Of a stretch of DNA of 64,000 nucleotides, positions 58,201-64,000 are shown piece by piece. Source of the stretch: Symbiodinium natans (taxonomy: Eukaryota > Sar > Dinophyceae > Suessiales > Symbiodiniaceae); the NCBI GenBank assembly GCA_905221605.1, contig CAJNDS010000473.1, positions 36,001 through 100,000 of the forward strand, read 5' to 3'. How positions within the stretch are numbered: position 1 is the first letter of the stretch; each line of letters begins with the position of its first letter. Position numbers and translations under genes: made by a program. The notes beneath the pieces are model-generated. The model made no database searches. It was not told the DNA's origin and saw nothing but the letters and a program-made list of their open reading frames with translations.

Positions 58201-60360
58201 AGTACTTGTCCAGCGCCCGAAAGAGGGTGCAGACTGAGACCTGGAAGGTCGCCAAGTATGTCCGAGACTTGCCAGGCAAGCCGCCCATGACCTGCCAAGA
58301 GCTCACGGTCCAGGTATTCGACTGTATGTTTCGGAGCAGCCTGGAGGTTGATGTTTGTTGGTGGGCGTTGCTGCAGGCCTTGAAGACGCAATTTACAAGA
58401 CCTCCATTTGCAATCTCACTAGCTGTTGACCTGCTTTCTCCATGGTTTTTGGAAATGCGTGTCTGAGTTTGTTTTGCACAGTTCGAAGGCCGTTCGAGAT
58501 CTGAAGATCCAAGCAGAAATGCCGGTTAATGCTAGGATGTCTTTCATAACCCGCCCGGGGAGTTTGAGGGGGGTCTGGGTCTGGGGGTCTCGGGTCTCAG
58601 CCTCTGGCCCTTACGAAGCCGAAGCTTCTGGGGCTCGGATGAAGAAGCTTCTCAGGAATTGAGCTCTTAAGCATCCTGACAGAAACAGCACCTCTTTGTC
58701 AAAATAGCCATCCCTACACCTCACGAACGCCAGACCAACCGCTTAGCCACCTTAGCCACCGGGGTTGCCCTTGTCCACGGATGAAGGCGATGGCGTTGTG
58801 GGGGGGGGGGGATTGGGAGCTCCACAGTGCGGTCAGGGCCGATGGCTGATGGCTTGAGGGCTTGAGGGGTTTTCAGTTTTCGGATCCGGGATTTGTTTAT
58901 AGGACTGTGAATAGAGCGGCGGAGGTGCTCAAAGGCTTCATGACCATGCGTTCTAGGTCCCGTGGCGTTCACTGGTTCAAATGGAACCACATCCGAGACC
59001 TTAAATCAATTTAGGATGTTTGCAGTCCAGCCGAACTCATTGATAATTTGCACCGGAACCTCAGTATGGATCTGTTTAGACACATGAGCCCGGAACCTCT
59101 GCTAATTGAAAAAGCTTTTGGGCCGGGACGCTCTTTTGTAATGGGGCCTGAGGGTTTTGAGTTTCGGCGGTTTGTTCTGATGACTGATCCTCAGGGCTTA
59201 AGGTTCCGGATCCATGCTTTCCGGCTTAAAAGTAGTGTGCAGCAATTGAAGAGGTGTGGGGTTGTATTGGGCATGATGGTGCTTGGTAGGCACCATTGAT
59301 CGCGTCGCGCACACGATTTGGATCACGGAAGGTGCGCAGGACCTATGCGAGTGTGGGCGCCGGACGATGCGAAACCTCGAATTCCACGATGAAGACTGCG
59401 GCACCAGAACCTGCAACGAAGCCCAGACGGCCGACTTTTCCAAAAGACAAAGCGATGTTGTGCTAACAAATGGTGATGGCAAGCACAGTTCCAGTCAACA
59501 CCTGGCCAATCCAGCACTAGCTCATCCGGCGAGTCAATTTCCCAGCACAGCCCAGCCAAACCCAGTAGCTCATGTACCACAATCTAGAGTGGTTGCGGGA
59601 TGGAGTGTGCTGCTGAAGTCCACCCCATGCGTTGTGCTTCTTCTAGAAGAGATGTTGCTTTGTATGTTCTCACGGGTTGCATGATCCTTGTTGGCGTTTT
59701 GGTTCTCTGAGTGGGAGGGCGGGGAGAGTGCAGGTACACGTACATGCGTTCAAGCAACTACAGAGCGCTGATGAGCGCCATTGAAACGTATTGCCGAGGC
59801 CGCTGTCGTGTTGAAAATCGAACTCTGTCAGACTTGTGTGAAAAACTTGGCCTGGCGCAGGCCACCAATGTGGTGGAACAAAGCATGGCACAAAGTGCTG
59901 GTCGTTGCCACATGGACCTGACCAGCGACTCTCCGCTTTTAGCCAGTACATGTAGTTCCGTCCATGCAGCACGGTTTTGCTCCAGGTTTCCCCACATCGC
60001 CGTTGTTTTTGATGGCGTGGAAACAAAGTGGGTTCCAAGAGCCTACTTCTACAGGCGCAGCGCTTTGTAAAACATCGAGTTGCCGTTGATGAACCCATGT
60101 CCAGGAAAGGAACCAGCGACACTTATTGCTATGGCTTCGAAGACGACGGGCCCCATGCAAACACCGTGCTGGGGGCTGTTTGGATGACGCACCAGGCCAG
60201 CCCATTCCTTGGTTTTGGGAGCAAGCTGGCCTCGCAGACGCGTTTTCAATCCCATTTTTCGCTCGCCAGAATGGTGTTTCGAGTGCAGGACATCATTTTC
60301 GATATGGAGAAGAATGAGGTTGGTATTGCTGCAGCAAACTGTTGGCGTCTCAACTGGTGA
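47698..60360 (+). CDS. Pepsin-family aspartyl protease with many short exons and an ~8-kb intron
   Basis: Exons read: 47698-47760 (VVGTPPQRVSVILDTGSG, first catalytic Asp), 47821-~47862 (VCAYPCANCGHC), 50506-50549 (YTEGSSISGFWFED), 50606-50641 (VSLGDMIQHNPQ), ~50678-50762, 50923-~51003 (NGIMGIGPSALSGEAILDK), 51059-~51112 (HVSHKVFSICMAEC), 51387-~51432 (FNVGGFDES), 51607-51641 (FYNVHLSAMK), 51710-51768 (TMIDSGT, second catalytic Asp), 59734-60054 (TYMRSSNYRALMSAIETYC, FPHIAVVFDG), 60105-60195 (YCYGFEDDGP, TVLGAVWMTH) and 60289-60360 (FDMEKNEVGIAAANC, stop). Both catalytic motifs and the C-terminal TVLG element fit secreted or vacuolar aspartyl proteases. Joining 51768 to 59734 restores ACG-TAC-ACG-TAC (T-Y-T-Y) with a GT-AG intron. 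Other donors include GC. Every clear acceptor is AG|G. The signal-peptide exon and some middle exons are not identified. Confidence 0.85.
47863..50505. other. Protease intron(s), no other gene seen
   Basis: Low-complexity tracts include a G-run at about 48596-48609, G-rich stretches near 48760 and 48950, and a (CA)n tract at about 49555-49570. Telomere-like words occur near 48865 and 48935. Missing protease exons may be hidden here. Confidence 0.4.
52121..52237. repeat. (CT)n microsatellite
   Basis: A short CT run near 52125-52146 is followed by an almost unbroken CT run at about 52180-52237. The long Arg/Glu-rich frames on the minus strand come from this tract. Confidence 0.95.
52580..57000 (+). 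repeat. Degenerate long tandem repeats of roughly 0.9-1.1 kb
   Basis: Three landmark segments recur. One is a segment with 'gagaacgaacgcc...ttgagcctgag' followed by 'aagcgactccgcaaacga' and 'gatttacattgtcgttttgt' (53225-53375; 54340-54570; weaker at 55220 and 56945). A second is 'cttcaagctctaggactgagggtg' type text (52845, 53815, 55025, 55890, 56040). A third is 'gatctgaagatc' text (54230, 56795, and 58498 outside). Spacing is about 0.9-1.1 kb or twice that. Telomere-like TTTAGGGTTT words are part of the unit. All copies lie inside the protease intron. Confidence 0.65.
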
Positions 60361-63300
60361 AACTCAGTCCTGCCATGGAGCTTTTTGAGATGTAGCAGTC
60401 GAGGCCCTCATTACAAAGACCGACCAGCTCATGTAGCTCAGGAGCGGCTGCTGCAACTTTTTTTCGTAGTTCCTGAAAATTCGGGAGTGCTGTTCTTTTG
60501 ATCATTCGCGAAGGCCTCGTCTATCCCGACATCGACAACCACCTCCATGGCTGCAACGTCAGTGACCACATCTACACTTCCAACCACAACATCGTCCACG
60601 CACGCTTCCACGGCCCCTGCAGTAGAGACCACGGCCCCGAGTACAAGTCAAGCGTCTCCAGTGTCCTCAAGCGGCTTTGTGAGCCTTGGCAACCTTGGCA
60701 GCCCTAGCACCAGCACCGTCAGCACCTCAGGCAAAGGCAAGGGACTTGAGCAGAATGCAAGAAGATGGCAGCAAGACCTCAAGAAGACCACAGCGAAAAC
60801 TCCCAGGTGAGCCCTGCTCTGACGGGACCGCAGCTTCACAGCGAGCGTGACCCACAGCTTGGGTGCAGGGGGAATGATTAGAGAGATGCAGGTGGTAAAG
60901 TTGAACAGAAGGGATCAAAGGGGTGTTGCAAGCTCTCGCACTTTGGAGCCAAAGGCTGCCGACTCCCAGCGCACGGGGGCTTGGCTGACCCCTACAGATT
61001 GACTTCTGCCACTGACAATGGCCGGCACAGCTGCGTACATGAAACTCTGTGCATCCCTGGTAGTGCGGCTGCCGCTACTGCTGCTTCTGTCGCTACAACT
61101 GCTGCTGCTGCCGCTGCTGCTTGCTACTCTGTTTGCTACCGCTGTTAATGCTGATGCTAGTGCTCGCGCGGCTGAGGAGAAGGACTAGGATGATATTTCA
61201 CTTAAAGCGACTCATTATATCTATATATACATATATAGATATATACATATACATATATATATTTATATATATATTTGCATAGACGTCGCGCTCTTGTGGT
61301 TGCCATGATGTCAGCACACTTCAGTTCAGCACTGAAGGTCAAAAGTACAGTGCCACGCAGCACCACCGCCCCAACTTCCGAGCAGGACCACCGAGCCTCC
61401 ACAACAGCCACGCTTGGATCACTTTCAGTGGCAGGGCGCCATACCTGCTCGATTTCTCGGACAAGATCCCCTGCACTTCGTTGGGGCCATGGCCGTTGGG
61501 ATCCTGGTCGCCTGACACCGAGTTGGAATGAGCTCATATTATATCATGAAGAACCCGCGAACATGATTCAATGTGCCAAGGCTTGCCTCTGCCTCTTTCT
61601 GATCCGCAAAGTTTGCTTCAAGGTCCCCGAGAAGCACAGGCGAGATAGAGCCTCAAACGGGTAGTTGCCATGGACATGTACATGTCATGACTTTTCAGAC
61701 GGTGCTTGTCACAGGCATGTGAAGCTCAAAGAGGACGAGGAATCTGGGATGCTGTGATCCCAGACTGGCTCAGGCCATTTACTTGCATGGTAAATGCGAG
61801 ACTACAGATGACTGCTTGAGGCCGCCACAGATCGTTGGCCAGACCGGCGAAGATGCAGGCACTGCATGATGCACTGTGGTACATATATGAACATGAGTCT
61901 GATTCAGCATCTGCAGAGTTGCGTTCCATTGGGCGGAAGGGCCTTTTCAAACTGTCTCTGTTTCATTGCAGTGACAAGTTAAGTTCACGGTTCACCGTTT
62001 GTCCCGATCGATGTGAGCTAGTTGCTGAGGGTGCTTGACAAGTGCTCGGAAAAAAGGCTTTGACGCTTTCGTCATTGGCGATGATGAGACTGAGCACCTG
62101 GACGAGTGCGCCGTGTAGCTCCGTGTATCGCCTTGCTCTGTGCCGAGTGCCAAGACATTGAGAGCTGCCAGGTTCGTACCTCAACACTTTGCAGGTGAGG
62201 ATGCATGGTCTATGGGAGGTGTGCATTGGGGTTGCTCTGCACGCCTGGCCTCGAAAGGGTTCTTCTTTGAAGCGGCTTCAATGTTCTGAATATGCAGGTG
62301 GGGTCGGCGTGCGGCCTCCAAAGGTGCTTTCGATTTCATACGATTTTTGTAAAAACAAGTCCAACCATGTGGAAATCTGCGCTCTTCAGGAGGGCCGCTC
62401 TGACCCAGACTTGCTGGACGGCGCTTTGGACGAAGCTTGCTTGGCATTTCGCTTGCTTTGCTTACTTCTCTCGGCGCTTTCGCTTTCTTCTCTTGGCACT
62501 TTGGGTTGGTGCTTCGCTTGGCATCTCGCCTTTCAGGCTTGGCAATTCTGATTGTTGTCAGAAAGCAGTGCAGCGTGATGAAAGTGGTGCCATTGGGCTG
62601 TTGGATGGAATGTGAAAACCTTTGGTGAGCTTGCTGGCGAGTAGCAATGCGGTGGAGGCTTTCTTGTGAGCCCGTCTGCAGTCTGTGCTTTCTATGCTTT
62701 CTATGCTTTCTACAAGCAAGGACACTAGCTGGAGTGATTCCAAGCAGGGCGGGCGGCTCAGGAAACCAGTCCTGGCCGCTCTTACCTGTAGATGTTGCCC
62801 ACCCAGGTGGCCCTCCGCGCGGTGTGCCTGAAGGGCCATTGGACTAGTCAAGGTTGTGTAGTACCTCTGACAGGGCCAAGAGTATGTGATGGTATTGTTA
62901 TGCTCTTTTGAACTTCTCTCTCTACATCCTACAGCATTGCATATTGTTGCAGTGGCATATTGCTCATTGCTGGAAGAGTGCAGTCCAACCAATTCGGGAA
63001 GGACTTCTCAACTTCTCAGCTCTCTGAGCTGAGACAAGGGTTTGCGACGCCCCAAAAGGGAATCACAGGTTGCATGCTGGTGACATCTGGCACTACTGGC
63101 CGTGCGGTTGCATTTTGCGCAAGTTGCAAGGAAAGCTTGTTGGGACGTCATACTTCGTGTCTGTTTGGCAGGTCTGTGTCTTCCTGTGCTTCTCCCACTT
63201 CTCACAGCGTGCAGCCAAGTTCTCTGTGAACATTGCCAGAGAGTAGCAGTGTGGTTTAAGGTAGTTTAATGTGCTCCCATGGATCCTCCGCTCTTCTGGT

Positions 63301-64000
63301 CCCTCCTGACCCTCCTGACCCTCCTGACCCTCTGGCCTTCACGGCCCTCCTGATTCTGCCTTGCGGGCATGTATGAAAGGGCTCTGGTACGACCGACAAT
63401 CGGGGCTACAGATTCTTTTCGGGGCTACAAATTCTTTGCTCAAAACACACGAACAGGTGGTGGCCACTGGCTCCTCAATTGAATCTGTCGGTAAGAGGCA
63501 AATCTGTATAGTAAGGGCTGTATATGTATGACACTTGTTGGAAGACTCAAGTGCCGGTCAGCGTATGTCCATCAAATAGCACGAGCACGTCTTACCTTGA
63601 TCTCTTTGGCCCGCCGCGTCCGAAACAGTTGGTACCTCTTCGTTCAGAACTTGATTCGTGCATGTTGGTTCTCTTGTAAAGGATGCGCACTAAATGAGTT
63701 CAAAACAAGTTCAAGACTGCGAGGAGGGTGACAGCAGTCGAGACTGGCTTTGATGTTGTCAAAGTATGCGGTTGACTCTGCATCCCATGATGGAAAGCAG
63801 CACTCGAGCTTTTGCTGCCATCTGAGTATCTCCGGAAAAAGTCTAACGTCGCCCAGCTTCGCCTTTGAACGTGCGTCAGGTTCTGTTGCTTGATCTTTCA
63901 GCCGCCCTTCCTCCCCCCCCCCCCCCCCAACCCCACCATCTCAATTCGCCTGAGCAACAATCCACGGGCCTACCCATCATCCCTGCTGTGCAGCCCCTAT
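60361..64000. other. No gene recognised
   Basis: A Thr/Ser-rich frame at 60547-60810 follows the protease stop and could be chance. A CTG/GCT-rich tract lies near 61060-61140, a TA/CATA tract at about 61215-61275 and a C-run near 63915-63929. An AG|G-started open stretch near 61856-62036 (ALHDALWYIYEHESDSASAE) looks exon-like but is not recognised. The repeated words 'ctttctatgctttctatg' near 62690 are a short tandem repeat. Confidence 0.3.

Larger units (their letters stand above)
51769..59733 (+). other. ~7,965-bp GT-AG intron of the aspartyl protease gene
   Basis: The donor is GTGCGC after GGCACGAC; the acceptor is TGCAG before GTACACG. It contains a (CT)n tract, a family of degenerate long repeats (about 52600-57000), and GC-rich DNA at about 57050-58350 with ORFs on both strands that I do not recognise. 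The region 58700-59700 also shows nothing recognised. Confidence 0.8.

Noticed and set aside
60547..60810. Thr/Ser-rich ORF after the protease as a C-terminal extension or mucin-like protein
   Set aside because: It follows a clear stop codon, has no recognisable domain, and its composition is easily produced by ACN-rich sequence.
1..64000. CRISPR arrays, operons, bacterial promoters or toxin systems
   Set aside because: No regular repeat-spacer pattern was seen; gene structure is eukaryotic with many introns.

Overview
The window looks like a nuclear scaffold of a dinoflagellate, most like Symbiodiniaceae/Suessiales. The reasons are independent. Three conserved eukaryotic genes (ARL5-like GTPase, KAP3-like kinesin adaptor, pepsin-family protease) are split into very short exons whose introns start with GT, GC or GA and nearly always end AG|G. 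All genes lie on the + strand. A retroelement encodes a C5-cytosine-methyltransferase-like domain fused to RT/RNase H. TTTAGGG-type repeats are scattered through the interior, and a dinoflagellate spliced-leader-like core sits in a retroelement repeat. No species can be named from the sequence alone.

Layout. 1-6064: AT-rich, hairpin-rich organelle-type DNA with one continuous organellar LSU rRNA (about 2632-4725) flanked by two diverged copies of one non-coding block. I read it as organelle-derived (perhaps plastid-minicircle-derived) DNA joined to nuclear sequence, or as an assembly join. 6065-8765: nuclear spacer with a tandemly duplicated tRNA-like element, a TTTAGGG array and a subtelomere-like repeat. 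8766-22403: a full-length LINE (two large ORFs; order APE - RNase H - RT) with a 14-bp target-site duplication, interrupted at 12510-17673 by a DIRS-like element with split direct repeats (A1 ... B1-A2-B2). 22418-26100: tandem repeats and TTTAGGG / CCCTAAR arrays, one pair head to head like a telomere fusion. 26661-27642: CAP/SCP-domain secreted-protein gene, probably broken. 27643-30276: no gene seen. 30277-32112: ARL5-like gene. 32113-43650: no confident gene, degenerate telomere-like DNA and a LINE relic. 43651-46185: first exons of a KAP3 homologue. 47698-60360: aspartyl protease whose second catalytic motif is followed by an intron of about 8 kb full of repeats. 60361-64000: nothing recognised.

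The genes do not form an operon or pathway: they are housekeeping/trafficking (ARL5), intraflagellar-transport motor (KAP3) and secretory or vacuolar protease genes embedded in repeats. The most unusual object is the nested 5.16-kb DIRS-like element. It has perfect-looking split repeats, a clean insertion without target duplication, a Gag-UGA-methyltransferase arrangement in one frame, a probable frame change into RT/RNase H, no visible tyrosine recombinase, and a methyltransferase whose catalytic Cys codon reads Tyr. The LINE it sits in also has two ORFs in one frame separated by a single UGA.
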